Source: Neogemmobacter tilapiae (GTDB lineage Bacteria; Pseudomonadota; Alphaproteobacteria; Rhodobacterales; Rhodobacteraceae). Taken from it: a stretch of DNA of 64,000 bases. Positions 17,828-28,681 of the stretch are shown one piece after another; position 1 is the stretch's first letter, and every line of letters starts with the position of its first letter. The stretch lies in contig NZ_BMYJ01000012.1 in assembly GCF_014652215.1 (NCBI RefSeq), positions 40,154 to 104,153 of the forward strand. The letters run 5' to 3'. The notes below the pieces were generated by a model. It worked only from the letters and a program-made list of their open reading frames with translations. It was not told the origin of the DNA and ran no database searches. Both the position numbers and the translations under genes were made by a program.

Positions 17828-19333
17828 ATGGACGATCCGCAAGGAATCGTCCTGGCGGCCGAGCGGATCAGCAAGGCCTTTGCCGGGGTGCAGGTTTTAT
17901 TCAGTGTCGATTTTCAACTTCGCCGGGGCGAAGTTCACGCCCTGATGGGGGAAAACGGCGCTGGCAAATCGACGCTGGTGAAAATCCTGTCGGGCTTTGA
18001 GCAGCCGACCTCGGGGCAGGTGCTTCTGGATGGTCAACCGATCAAACTGCCCCCTGATGGCCGGGCCGAGGCTTTGGGCATTGCCATCATCCATCAGGAA
18101 TTCAATCTGGCCGAACATCTGACGGTCACGGAAAGCATGTATCTGGGGCGCGAAGTGACGCGCTGGGGCGTGCTGGACCGCAAGTTCATGCGCGCCGAAA
18201 CCCGCAAGGCGCTGGATCAGCTGGGCACCAGCATCGACGAAAATGCGCTCATCAGCAGCCTTCCTGTGGCAGCGCGGCAGATGGTGGAAATTGCGAAAGC
18301 CATCAGCCGCAAAGCGCGGGTGGTGATCATGGACGAACCGACCGCCGTGCTGACGCGGGCGGAAACCGATGTGCTGTTCAACCAGATCCGGCGGCTGAAA
18401 TCCGAAGGCACCAGTTTCATCTTTGTCAGCCACAAGCTGGACGAGGTGATGGCCCTGTCGGACCGCATCACTGTCTTGCGCGATGGACAATGGATCAAGA
18501 CCGCGCCGACAACCGAAATGTCGGGCGAACGTATTGCGCAACTGATGGTGGGGCGCGAATTGTCGAGCCTGTTCCCCGGCAAGGTGGAACCCGATGTCGA
18601 TGAAAGCATCGCGCTTGAGGTGCGGGGCGTTTCCACCGGCTATGTCAAGAATGCCAGCTTCAAATTGCGCAAGGGTGAGGTGATCGGCTTCGCGGGGCTG
18701 ATCGGATCAGGCCGGACCGAATTGATGGAGGCGGTGGCAGGCCTGCGTCCCCGCACAGGGCAGGTGCTGCTGAATGGTGAGGCGCTGGCCTCGGGCCATT
18801 TGGACCAGTCGATGGACAAGGGGCTGGCCTATCTGACGAAAGACCGGAAATCCAAGGGCTTGCTGCTGCAATCGGGCATGGCCGCGAACCTGACGCTGCA
18901 ATCCATGTTCATGCACAGCCGCTGGGGCTATCTGAACCCGAAAAGCGAAGCCGAGGCCCTGGAGCGTGCAAGGCGGCGCTTTGACATCCGTGTGCGCGAT
19001 CCGCGCGTCGTGGTGGGGCGCATGTCAGGCGGCAACCAACAGAAATTGCTGCTGGCCAAGGTGATGGAGCGCGAGCCGCGCGTGGTGATCATTGATGAGC
19101 CGACCCGTGGCATCGACGTGGGCACGAAACAGCAGATTTACAACTTCATCGCGGCGCTGGCCGCCGAGGGATGTTCCATCATCGTCGTGTCGTCCGAAAT
19201 GCCCGAAGTGATCGGCCTTTGCACCCGCGTGGCGGTGATGCGCGAAGGGCGGATCGTGGGGATGCTGGAAGGCGACGCGATCAACGAAACCGAAATCATG
19301 CGCTATGCCGCCGGTCTGAAGACAGCGGCCTGA
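17828..19333 (+). CDS. Sugar ABC transporter ATPase with two ABC domains (RbsA/MglA type)
   Basis: 501 residues, the usual length of CUT2 importer ATPases. Domain 1 has Walker A GENGAGKST and Walker B VVIMDEPTAVL. Domain 2 (about 255-495) has the degenerate nucleotide loop GLIGSGRTE, signature MSGGNQQK and VVIIDEPTRGID, as normal in the family. The start at 17828 follows GGGAGAGAGG. First gene of an ATPase-permease-binding protein operon under the operator at 17775. The sugar is probably a monosaccharide such as a pentose; the sequence alone does not specify it. Confidence 0.93.
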   Translation: MDDPQGIVLAAERISKAFAGVQVLFSVDFQLRRGEVHALMGENGAGKSTLVKILSGFEQPTSGQVLLDGQPIKLPPDGRAEALGIAIIHQEFNLAEHLTVTESMYLGREVTRWGVLDRKFMRAETRKALDQLGTSIDENALISSLPVAARQMVEIAKAISRKARVVIMDEPTAVLTRAETDVLFNQIRRLKSEGTSFIFVSHKLDEVMALSDRITVLRDGQWIKTAPTTEMSGERIAQLMVGRELSSLFPGKVEPDVDESIALEVRGVSTGYVKNASFKLRKGEVIGFAGLIGSGRTELMEAVAGLRPRTGQVLLNGEALASGHLDQSMDKGLAYLTKDRKSKGLLLQSGMAANLTLQSMFMHSRWGYLNPKSEAEALERARRRFDIRVRDPRVVVGRMSGGNQQKLLLAKVMEREPRVVIIDEPTRGIDVGTKQQIYNFIAALAAEGCSIIVVSSEMPEVIGLCTRVAVMREGRIVGMLEGDAINETEIMRYAAGLKTAA

Positions 19334-19341
19334 GGGGAACC

Positions 19342-20343
19342 ATGACGACAGCCGAAGAACAATTGCCGAAACGTGGCCGCTTCGCCGATCTGGACCTGCG
19401 GGCCGTGGCGCCTTTTGCGGCGCTGGCCCTGCTTTTGCTGCTGGGCGCGTTGGTGAACCCGAATTTCATCAGCCTTGCGAACCTTGAAAACGTGGCCACG
19501 CGGTCGGCGTTTATCGCGCTGATTGCCGTGGGGGCGACCTTTGTCATTTCCTCGGGCGATCTGGATTTGTCGGTGGGCTCGATGGTGGCCTTTGTCGCCA
19601 GTCTGTTGATCCTGTTCCTCAACTCCGGCGTCATCGCCAATCCGGTCATGCTGCTGTGCGCCGGCGTTGTGTTGACCGTTGTCATCGGGATGCTTTGCGG
19701 ATTGGCCAACGGGTTGATCACCACTTTGGGCAAGATCGAACCCTTTATCGCCACCTTGGGCACGATGGGCATCTATCGCGGGTTGACCACATGGCTGTCG
19801 CAGGGTGGGGCGATCACGCTGGAAAGCCGCGAACTGCAAGACCTGTATCGCCCGGTTTATTTCGGTCAGATCTTGGGCATTCCCGTGCCGATCCTCGTGG
19901 TGCTGCTGGTCACGGGCGTTGCCGCCTTTGTCCTCTATCGCACCTCTTACGGTCGCCATGTCGTCGCCGTCGGTTCAAACCGAGAAGTGGCGCGTTATTC
20001 GGCGATCAAGGTGGACCGTGTGCGCAATGTCGCCTTTATCATTCAGGGCCTTTGCGTGGCCATCGCGGTGCTGCTTTACGTGCCCCGCCTTGGTTCCACC
20101 TCGGCCACCACGGGCATGTTGTGGGAATTGCAAGCCATCACCGCCGTTGTCGTGGGGGGAACGGCGTTGAAGGGCGGGGCAGGTCGTGTTTGGGGCACGA
20201 TCTGCGGCGCGCTGATCTTGGAACTGGTGGGCAACATCATGCTGCTATCCAACTTTATCAGCGAATATCTGATCGGGACGATCCAAGGCTCGATCATCAT
20301 CATCGCCATGCTGGTGCAGCGCTCGCTGGCCCGCAAGGCGTAA
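19342..20343 (+). CDS. Sugar ABC transporter permease (RbsC type)
   Basis: CUT2 permease of 333 residues with about ten hydrophobic segments. It carries the BPD_transp_2 family landmarks ISSGDLDLSVGSMVAF, LITTLGKIEPFIATLGTMGI and VVVGGTALKGGAGRVWG. The start MTTAEEQL at 19342 is 8 bases after the ATPase stop, with TGAGGGGAACC as ribosome-binding sequence; a longer open frame upstream only overlaps the ATPase gene. A perfect hairpin lies between it and the binding-protein gene. Confidence 0.92.
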   Translation: MTTAEEQLPKRGRFADLDLRAVAPFAALALLLLLGALVNPNFISLANLENVATRSAFIALIAVGATFVISSGDLDLSVGSMVAFVASLLILFLNSGVIANPVMLLCAGVVLTVVIGMLCGLANGLITTLGKIEPFIATLGTMGIYRGLTTWLSQGGAITLESRELQDLYRPVYFGQILGIPVPILVVLLVTGVAAFVLYRTSYGRHVVAVGSNREVARYSAIKVDRVRNVAFIIQGLCVAIAVLLYVPRLGSTSATTGMLWELQAITAVVVGGTALKGGAGRVWGTICGALILELVGNIMLLSNFISEYLIGTIQGSIIIIAMLVQRSLARKA

Positions 20344-20350
20344 GGCGGAG

Positions 20351-20381
20351 GGTTGCCGGGCCTGCGGGCCGCCCGGCAACC
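20351..20381 (+). promoter_or_regulatory. Intercistronic hairpin before the binding-protein gene
   Basis: A perfect 11-bp inverted repeat, GGTTGCCGGGC (20351-20361) / GCCCGGCAACC (20371-20381), with a 9-base loop and no T-tract. Position suggests mRNA processing or stabilisation of the downstream binding-protein message rather than termination. Confidence 0.6.
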
Positions 20382-20414
20382 AAAGATCAGGCCCGCGTTT
20401 AGGGAGAGGAACCC

Positions 20415-21359
20415 ATGCTGAAGAATATCGCTGCGGTCGCCGTGCTGGCCACCGCCTTTGGAACGCACGCCTTCGCGCAAGAGGCCAAGACCATCGGGGT
20501 CTCGATCCCGGCGGCGGACCATGGCTGGACGGCGGGTGTTGTCTATCACGCAGAACGCGTGGCCGAGATGATCCGCGCCGAACATCCGGGTTCGACGGTC
20601 ATCGTCAAAACATCGCCCGACGCGGCCAGCCAGGCCAACGCTTTGCAGGACTTGGCGGTGCAGGGTCTGGACGCGCTGGTGATCCTGCCGACCGATCCCG
20701 ATCCGCTGGTGAACGCCATCCGCGAAATCAAGGATGCGGGCACCTTCGTGACCATCGTCGACCGTGCGCCCAGCCAGAACGACAGCTCGGTGCGTGACCT
20801 CTATGTCGCGGGCAACAACTTTGCGCTGGGCCAGGTGGCAGGCGACTACATCAAGGCGACGACGCCGGATGCGCAAGTCGTGGTGATCCGTGGCATGCCG
20901 ATCCCGATTGACGAAGAGCGTCAGGCGGGTTTTGACAAAGCCATCGAAGGTTCGGGCGTCACCGTTCTGGACCGTCAGTTTGGCAACTGGAACCGTGATG
21001 ATGCGTTCAAAGTGACGCAGGACTTCCTGACCAAATTCGACAAGATCGACGTGATCTGGTGCCAGGATGACGATATGGCCGTGGGCGTTCTGCAAGCCAT
21101 CGAACAGGCGGGGCGGACGGACATCCAATATGTCGTGGCCGGTGCGGGTTCGAAGGACATGATCAAAAAGGTCATGGACGGCGACAAGATGATCCCGGTC
21201 GATGTGCTGTATCCGCCAGCCATGGTGGGCACCGCGATGGAACTGACGGCCGCTGCCGTGTTCAACAACGTGCCGGTGCATGGAACCTATGTGCTGGATG
21301 CGACGCTGATCACCAAGGACAATGCGGCGAATTACTACTTCCCTGACTCGCCGTTCTGA
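20415..21359 (+). CDS. Periplasmic sugar-binding protein (RbsB type)
   Basis: 314 residues with a Sec signal peptide of about 22 residues (MLKNIAAVAVLATAFGTHAF, then AQE). The mature protein is a type 1 periplasmic-binding fold: KTIGVSIPAADHGWTAGVVY at the N-terminus, AGNNFALGQVAGDYIK in the middle and DDDMAVGVLQAIEQAG in the hinge. It delivers its ligand to the RbsAC-like pair upstream. AGGGAGAGGAACCC precedes the ATG. A canonical terminator follows 20 bases after the stop. The ligand class (pentose or polyol) is inferred from family and neighbours. Confidence 0.92.
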   Translation: MLKNIAAVAVLATAFGTHAFAQEAKTIGVSIPAADHGWTAGVVYHAERVAEMIRAEHPGSTVIVKTSPDAASQANALQDLAVQGLDALVILPTDPDPLVNAIREIKDAGTFVTIVDRAPSQNDSSVRDLYVAGNNFALGQVAGDYIKATTPDAQVVVIRGMPIPIDEERQAGFDKAIEGSGVTVLDRQFGNWNRDDAFKVTQDFLTKFDKIDVIWCQDDDMAVGVLQAIEQAGRTDIQYVVAGAGSKDMIKKVMDGDKMIPVDVLYPPAMVGTAMELTAAAVFNNVPVHGTYVLDATLITKDNAANYYFPDSPF

Positions 21360-21378
21360 TCTGGTGGGACAGAACGGA

Positions 21379-21409
21379 ACCGGGGCGCATCGCTGCGCCC
21401 CGGTTTTTT
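21379..21409 (+). terminator. Rho-independent terminator of the RbsACB-type operon
   Basis: An 11-bp GC-rich stem (ACCGGGGCGCA, 21379-21389, with TGCGCCCCGGT, 21394-21404) around loop TCGC, running directly into TTTTTT (21404-21409). Confidence 0.92.
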
Positions 21410-21424
21410 GTTGCACATGCCCCC

Positions 21425-21536
21425 CGCCCCATCCCGCCCCCACAAGGGGGGAGGGGGCCGCGGTGAATCAAGGAGAGCCCTTTGCAAGGAAGCGCTTTCC
21501 CCTCCCCCTTGTGGGGAGGGGTTAGGGGTGGGGGGC
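21425..21536. repeat. Paired GC-rich palindromic repeat (copy B)
   Basis: Two units in opposite orientation between the sugar operon terminator and katG. The left unit (about 21429-21457) has a CGCCCCCACAAGGGGGGAGG core. The right unit (about 21499-21536) has CCCCTCCCCCTTGTGGGGAG followed by GGGTTAGGGGTGGGG. The family matches copies A (2.6 kb) and C (38.9 kb). It abuts the katG stop codon and could double as its terminator. Confidence 0.7.
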
Positions 21537-21537
21537 T

Positions 21538-23757
<2,220 letters not shown>

Positions 23758-23772
23758 TTACCACCGCATGAC

Positions 23773-23808
23773 GATAAACAGAATTTGCAATTTCTAATAT
23801 CACTGATA
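23773..23808. promoter_or_regulatory. Candidate OxyR binding region between katG and oxyR
   Basis: The divergent intergenic region turns AT-rich here and contains GATA / TATC half-sites: GATA at 23773, TATC at 23798 and GATA at 23805, including the dyad TATC-ACT-GATA. OxyR recognises spaced ATAG/CTAT-type elements, so the layout is compatible but not a clean match. Confidence 0.4.
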
Positions 23809-23818
23809 ATTATTTCCT

Positions 23819-24712
23819 ATGATTGGCATCACCCTCAAACACTTGCGCTATTTCGACGCCTTGGCCCAGCAAGGCCACTTTGGCCGCGCGGCGGAAATCT
23901 GTGCCATCAGCCAGCCCGCCCTTTCCGTCCAGATCAAGGAACTTGAGGCGCTGCTCGGTGCCCCCCTTGTCGAACGCGGCCCGCGCCAGATCAGGCTGAC
24001 CGCCTTGGGCGAAAGTTTTGCCCAGCGTGCCCGCGACATTCTGTGTGCCGTGGATGAGCTGGGCAATCTCGCCCGCGCCTCCACCGGCCCCCTGACAGGC
24101 CGTTTGCGCATCGGCGTCATTCCCACCGTCGCCCCCTATCTTTTGCCCCGCATTATCCAAAGGTTGGCCGCCGAACATCCGGATCTCGATTTGCATCCGC
24201 GCGAGGCAGTCACGCAAAAGCTGGTTGATGATCTGCTGGGGGGTGGGCTGGATCTGGCCGTTGTTGCCTTGCCTGTCTCTGAAACGTCGCTGTTTGAGCT
24301 TCCGCTGTTTACCGAAGAATTCGTGCTGGTCCGGCCTGCGGCCGAGGCGGCTCGCCCGGTCCCCAACCCCGAAACCCTGCGCACCATGCGATTGTTGCTG
24401 CTGGAAGAAGGTCATTGCTTTCGCGATCAAGCCCTGTCGTTCTGCAAAATGAACCCAGCCACCACCCGCGATCTGATGGAGGGCAGTTCACTGTCGACCC
24501 TTGTTCAGATGGTCGGGGCGGGGATCGGCGTGACCCTTGTTCCCCAGATGGCGGTCGAGGTCGAAACCCGCACCGCACCGGTAGCGGTGGCACGGCTGCC
24601 AGCCCCCCATCCCGTGCGAACCATCGGATTGGTCTGGCGCAAGTCGAACCCTTTGTCGAGCCAATTCAAGGGCCTGTCGCGCGTCGTGCAGCAGGCCATG
24701 CAGGTTGGATGA
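23819..24712 (+). CDS. oxyR: Hydrogen peroxide-sensing regulator OxyR
   Basis: LysR-family activator of 297 residues. The helix-turn-helix is at residues 20-45 (RAAEICAISQPALSVQIKEL). The effector domain contains the diagnostic redox pair in EEGHCFRDQALSFC, Cys200 and Cys209, equivalent to E. coli Cys199 and Cys208, which form the activating disulfide. Divergent from katG with a 109-base shared control region, the standard arrangement for peroxide-induced katG expression. Confidence 0.96.
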   Translation: MIGITLKHLRYFDALAQQGHFGRAAEICAISQPALSVQIKELEALLGAPLVERGPRQIRLTALGESFAQRARDILCAVDELGNLARASTGPLTGRLRIGVIPTVAPYLLPRIIQRLAAEHPDLDLHPREAVTQKLVDDLLGGGLDLAVVALPVSETSLFELPLFTEEFVLVRPAAEAARPVPNPETLRTMRLLLLEEGHCFRDQALSFCKMNPATTRDLMEGSSLSTLVQMVGAGIGVTLVPQMAVEVETRTAPVAVARLPAPHPVRTIGLVWRKSNPLSSQFKGLSRVVQQAMQVG

Positions 24713-24794
24713 TGTAAAGCCTTTGCCTTGGAGTTGAACTGGTTCTATCCTGTCGGGACAGGGAAAGATTTTTTCGACGAGCCGGGATCATTCA

Positions 24795-25415
24795 ATGGCT
24801 TTCAGCGCGAATTGCCCGCAATGCGGAAATGCTGTGTCGCCCCGCTTGGCGGTGGCCAAAACCCTTTCCTGTGACAGCTGCGGCACGACCCTTTTCCTTG
24901 AGGATCAGGCGGTTCGCCTAGCGGGAATCCAAGGCGTTCTGCATGAGATTCCAAGCCTTGTCGCCTTGGGCGAAAAGGTGCGACTGGGTCGGTTCGTTTT
25001 GCGGCCCATCGGGCTGGTACGGTTCAGCTATGGGCGCGGCACTTGGGACGAATATTGGTGTGAACAGGGGGCAGGTGGTCAGGGCGTCTGGCTGTCGGTG
25101 GACGAAGGCGAGTTGGTGGTGCAGGCGGCATTGGACACGACTCAGGCCCGCCTGCCGCTCCGGGGTCGGCCCAGCCTTGGACAGACCTTTCATTGGGAAG
25201 GCGCAAGCTGGCGGGTGACGGAATTCGAAATGGCGACCTGTCTGGGTTGGAAGGGCGAACTGCCCGAGGTTCTTGCCGTCGGAAAAAGCCATGATTTCGT
25301 GAACTGCTCGGCAGGGGAACGCCTGCTGTCCGGCGAATTCGACGCCGACGGAACAGCGCATTGGTTTCTGGGGGAATGGGTCGATGCCTATGACCTGCGG
25401 CGGGGGGTGGCATGA
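24795..25415 (+). CDS. DUF4178 domain protein with N-terminal zinc ribbon
   Basis: 206 residues with no signal peptide. Two CxxC pairs (CPQCGNAV, CDSCGTTL; residues 8-11 and 26-29) form a probable zinc ribbon. A DUF4178 domain (about 50-200) follows, marked by WDEYWCEQ, VWLSVDEGELVV and FHWEGASWRVTEFEMA. The biochemical role of DUF4178 is unknown to me. It is the first gene of a tightly packed five-gene run with a second DUF4178 protein, a small membrane peptide, DUF350 and a spermidine-synthase-like enzyme. Its stop overlaps the next start. Confidence 0.78.
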   Translation: MAFSANCPQCGNAVSPRLAVAKTLSCDSCGTTLFLEDQAVRLAGIQGVLHEIPSLVALGEKVRLGRFVLRPIGLVRFSYGRGTWDEYWCEQGAGGQGVWLSVDEGELVVQAALDTTQARLPLRGRPSLGQTFHWEGASWRVTEFEMATCLGWKGELPEVLAVGKSHDFVNCSAGERLLSGEFDADGTAHWFLGEWVDAYDLRRGVA

Positions 25416-26716
25416 CCGGGGCCACCGACCGTTTGCAGAAAATTCAATGTCCGTCCTGCGGGGCGGGGCTGGATGTTCTGGGCGGTGGACGGGTCAAGGT
25501 GCAGATCTGCGGCTATTGCGGGACGGAACTGGACGCCGTTGCAGGCTACAAGGCACTGCGCCAGTTCAACGACCTAAAGCGGCCCGACACGCCTTTTCGG
25601 CTGGGGATGGAAGGCGAGATCGCAGGGGTTCGCCAGCAGATCATCGGCATTATGGGGCAGGTTGAGGTTTGGGAAGGCCAGACCTGGCGTTGGGTCGACC
25701 ATCTGCTCTATTCCGAAACCCATGGCTATTCCTGGCTGACTCTGGAAGACGGCCATCTGGTCTGGTCACGTCGTGTGCGCTGGGCTTTGCCGATGGTGGC
25801 CTATGACCTTCATGGCATTGAACATGGCGAGCATCGACCGGGTTTCCGGGCCCTTGGCCGCGACTGGACCTATTTTGAAAGCGGGGTGCAAAAGACCGAT
25901 TTCGTCGAAGGCGCCTTTACGTGGGAGCCGAAAATGGGTGACGGCGTGCAGGTCATCCGCTGGTTGACCCCCGGCGAGATGCTGTCGGTCGAGTTGTCGG
26001 GGACCGAGCAAGAAACCACGCTTTCCGTTCTGTTGGATCGCTTGGCTGTGCTGAAAAGTTTCGGTCTTGACCCCGCTGAAGTGCGAGGGGGCTGGGGGCA
26101 ACATGTGTTGACGCCCATCACGGTTGGCAAAGAGATGGGTTATACAGCCACCGTCGCCGGGGGCTTTCTGGCCGCAACTTTGGCCCTGATGCTGCTGCTG
26201 GCCGCGCGGGGCGAAGAGGTTCTTGCGGCACAGACATTCCCGATTACAGCGTTGCCGAAGGTCATCGAAATGCCTTTGACGGGGCAGGGCGAATTGGTTT
26301 CGGTGGAGTTTGCGTCGGACATGGCGAATGCTTGGACCGAGCTGGAAGTCGATGTTGATGGCCCCGATGGCGAACCCTTGTTTGAAACATCCCGTCTGAT
26401 CGAATATTATTCGGGCTATGAGGGCGGCGAAAGCTGGTCCGAAGGCGACCGTCGGGACGTTCTGGTCTTTCGCGCCGAAGGGCCTGGCATCTATCGCATG
26501 AATTTGGCGATGGGCGAGACGGGCGTCGAAGCCTATGGTGCCGTGCAAGAGGCGACCAAGATTTCGGTCCAAGCCCAAGAGGGTGTGGCGGCATTCCGTT
26601 GGCTTTGGGTGGCCACGGCTATCTTTTTGATTGTCATGTCCGTCGGCCCGATCCGACATTGGATGGCCTGGCACGGCCGTTTGAAACAAGGGGATTGGAC
26701 CGATGACGAGGATTAG
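25412..26716 (+). CDS. DUF4178 domain membrane protein with N-terminal zinc ribbon
   Basis: 434 residues. The zinc ribbon CPSCGAGL / CGYCGTEL (about 13-37) is followed by a DUF4178 domain (about 60-220, with VWEGQTWRWVDHLLYSE and GYSWLTLEDGHLVWSRRV). A membrane helix lies near residues 245-265 (ATVAGGFLAATLALMLLLA), then an extracytoplasmic beta-rich stretch and a second helix near 395-415 (WVATAIFLIVMSVGPI). The enzyme-like ribbon domain would face the cytoplasm. The start overlaps the upstream DUF4178 gene by four bases. A paralogue of its neighbour with an added membrane module; function unknown. Confidence 0.78.
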   Translation: MTGATDRLQKIQCPSCGAGLDVLGGGRVKVQICGYCGTELDAVAGYKALRQFNDLKRPDTPFRLGMEGEIAGVRQQIIGIMGQVEVWEGQTWRWVDHLLYSETHGYSWLTLEDGHLVWSRRVRWALPMVAYDLHGIEHGEHRPGFRALGRDWTYFESGVQKTDFVEGAFTWEPKMGDGVQVIRWLTPGEMLSVELSGTEQETTLSVLLDRLAVLKSFGLDPAEVRGGWGQHVLTPITVGKEMGYTATVAGGFLAATLALMLLLAARGEEVLAAQTFPITALPKVIEMPLTGQGELVSVEFASDMANAWTELEVDVDGPDGEPLFETSRLIEYYSGYEGGESWSEGDRRDVLVFRAEGPGIYRMNLAMGETGVEAYGAVQEATKISVQAQEGVAAFRWLWVATAIFLIVMSVGPIRHWMAWHGRLKQGDWTDDED

Positions 26717-26719
26717 GTC

Positions 26720-26878
26720 ATGACGCTGTTTCGGGCGATCGTTCTGGCAGGCTGTGGTGCCACCTTTACCGGGGCGGGTTGGCTGTCCTATGCCGGGGTG
26801 GGGGCCGAGGATCAGACAGTGCAATCGGTGCGGCAGGGTAGCCTGGGCAACGGTTCGGGCAATGCGGATGTGAAATGA
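26720..26878 (+). CDS. Small membrane peptide in the DUF4178/DUF350 cluster
   Basis: A 52-residue frame beginning MTLFRAIVLAGCGATFTGAG, with one hydrophobic segment (residues 4-28) and a polar Gly/Asn-rich tail. It starts 3 bases after the preceding stop and ends 13 bases before the DUF350 gene, whose ribosome-binding site AAAGGGACAGGAC it abuts. Its tight fit in the operon supports it as real. Cys12 could be a lipobox-like residue, though the context (VLAGC) is a borderline lipoprotein signal. Function unknown. Confidence 0.6.
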   Translation: MTLFRAIVLAGCGATFTGAGWLSYAGVGAEDQTVQSVRQGSLGNGSGNADVK

Positions 26879-26891
26879 AAGGGACAGGACA

Positions 26892-27119
26892 ATGAATCTT
26901 CTGGCGGCAATCAACCCTGCCGAAGTGGTTGCGACGGTGGTCTATACGCTGATCGGGCTGGGGATGCTGGGCCTGTGCTGGTATCTGATCACCCGCGTCG
27001 CGCCGTTTTCGGTGATCAAGGAAATCGAACAGGATCAGAACAGCGCCCTCGCCATTCTGGTGGGGTCCATCTTCGTGGCCCTGTCGATTATCATCGGTGC
27101 GGTGATCCTCTCATCATGA
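26892..27119 (+). CDS. DUF350 (YjfL-like) membrane protein
   Basis: 75 residues with two transmembrane helices (about 10-32 and 50-72) around a charged cytoplasmic loop, KEIEQDQNSALAIL. The IEQDQNSALAILVGSIFVALSI pattern is the DUF350 hallmark. Family members often lie beside polyamine enzymes. Its stop overlaps the next gene's start in an ATGA, so production is coupled to the aminopropyltransferase-like protein. Molecular function is unknown. Confidence 0.8.
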   Translation: MNLLAAINPAEVVATVVYTLIGLGMLGLCWYLITRVAPFSVIKEIEQDQNSALAILVGSIFVALSIIIGAVILSS

Positions 27120-28681
27120 CCGAAGGCCCTGACGAGGCCGCCAGCGCGGCCTTGCTGACCCGCCAGCGCGAAACGTGGCTGCTGGCGGCGACCTTTGTCG
27201 TTGCCGTGGCCGGTCTGATCTATGAATTGGTGGCCGCTACCCTGTCCAGTTACCTTCTGGGCGATAGCGTGCGGCAATTTTCACTGGTGATCGGCATCTA
27301 TCTGGCCTCGATGGGTCTGGGGGCTTGGCTTTCGCGCTTTGTGGGTCAGGCCTTGCCCGGTTTCATCTGGGCGCAGATTGCGCTGGGCGTGATCGGCGGC
27401 TTTATGGCCCCGCTTCTCTATTTCACCTATGCCGCGACGGGGGATGTCGAACTGCCTCTTTTTGCCGCGCTGATTGCTGTGGGGGCCCTGTCTGGCATGG
27501 AAATCCCCCTGATTGCCCGCATCCTGAAACAGATCGGCGCGCCGGAATTCCGGTTCGAGAATGTGCTGACGGTCGATTATGCTGGGGCGCTGGCCGCTTC
27601 GCTGCTGTTTCCCACGCTCATCCTGCCGCATCTGGGGCTGATGTCGGCCAGTCTGGCCTTTGGCATGATGAACCTGTTGGTGGCGGGCATGTCGCTGTGG
27701 ATTTTCCGCGATCTGGCCCCGCGTCTGGCTGTATTGGTTTGGGGCCTCGCCGTTCTGGCCACGGGCCTTGCGCTTTGGCAGGCCGAGCGCATGGTCTCGG
27801 TCGCCGAGGCGGCGCTTTATGATGATGACATCATCCTGGCCGAACAGACCCCCTTCCAGCGCATCGTGGTGACACGGTTCCGTGAAAGGGTGCGGTTGTT
27901 CTTGGATGGGTCGATCCAGTTCGACAGCATCGACGAATATCGCTATCACGAAATGCTGGTCCATCCCGCGATGGCCTTGGCGGGCCGGGCCGAACGGGTT
28001 CTGATCCTTGGCGGTGGCGACGGCATGGCTCTGCGCGAGGTGCTGCGTCATTCACAGGTTCAGGCCGTGACGCTGGTCGATCTGGACCCCGCCATGACAA
28101 CCCTGTTCCGCGAAGATCCCGATCTGGCGGCGCTGAATGCCGGGGCTTTGTCTGATCCGCGTGTCACCATCGTAAACCGCGATGCCTGGAAATTCGTGGA
28201 AGAAGATCAGGGCTTGTTCGACGTGATTCTGGCCGATCTGCCCGACCCGAAATCCATCGCTCTGTCAAAACTCTATACCCGCGAATTTTATGCGATGGCG
28301 ATGGAACGCCTGTCGCCAAGGGGGGCAATGGCCGTGCAGGCCGGTTCGCCGCTTTTCGCGCGCGATGCCTATTGGTCGGTCATTCGCACCTTGCGTGAAA
28401 CCCGCAATCCCAGCGCGCCAGAGGCCGGGCTTCACCTGCAACCCTATCACGCCTACCTGCCCAGCTTTGGTGACTGGGGCTTTGCCTTGGTGACACAGCA
28501 GCCCCATACAAACAATCTGACCGACCTGCCGCCCGGTTTGCGCTATCTGACGCCAGAAATTTGGGCCGAAGCGCAGGTTTTTGCCCCCGATGCCGCCGAC
28601 AGTCGGCCCCGCCCCAACAGCCTGCGCGATCACGCCTTGGTGGGTTATTACAATGACGGTTGGGACCGTTGGTTCCGCTAG
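27116..28681 (+). CDS. Membrane-anchored spermidine synthase-like aminopropyltransferase
   Basis: 521 residues. The N-terminal half (about 15-225) has seven hydrophobic segments. The C-terminal half (about 235-500) is a SpeE-type Rossmann domain with the glycine-rich nucleotide loop VLILGGGDGMALREVL, the acidic strand VTLVDLDPAM and the active-site-like DVILADLPDP. This domain normally transfers an aminopropyl group from decarboxylated AdoMet to a polyamine or other amine. With SpeD encoded next door, the donor could be made locally. The start at 27116 overlaps the DUF350 stop. Acceptor unknown. Its 3' end overlaps the convergent speD by four bases. Confidence 0.88.
   Translation: MTEGPDEAASAALLTRQRETWLLAATFVVAVAGLIYELVAATLSSYLLGDSVRQFSLVIGIYLASMGLGAWLSRFVGQALPGFIWAQIALGVIGGFMAPLLYFTYAATGDVELPLFAALIAVGALSGMEIPLIARILKQIGAPEFRFENVLTVDYAGALAASLLFPTLILPHLGLMSASLAFGMMNLLVAGMSLWIFRDLAPRLAVLVWGLAVLATGLALWQAERMVSVAEAALYDDDIILAEQTPFQRIVVTRFRERVRLFLDGSIQFDSIDEYRYHEMLVHPAMALAGRAERVLILGGGDGMALREVLRHSQVQAVTLVDLDPAMTTLFREDPDLAALNAGALSDPRVTIVNRDAWKFVEEDQGLFDVILADLPDPKSIALSKLYTREFYAMAMERLSPRGAMAVQAGSPLFARDAYWSVIRTLRETRNPSAPEAGLHLQPYHAYLPSFGDWGFALVTQQPHTNNLTDLPPGLRYLTPEIWAEAQVFAPDAADSRPRPNSLRDHALVGYYNDGWDRWFR

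Noticed and set aside
20076..21443. 455-residue antisense frame over the RbsB-like gene
   Set aside because: His/Arg-rich antisense of a well-supported binding protein. It also reads through the operon terminator and the GC-rich repeat.
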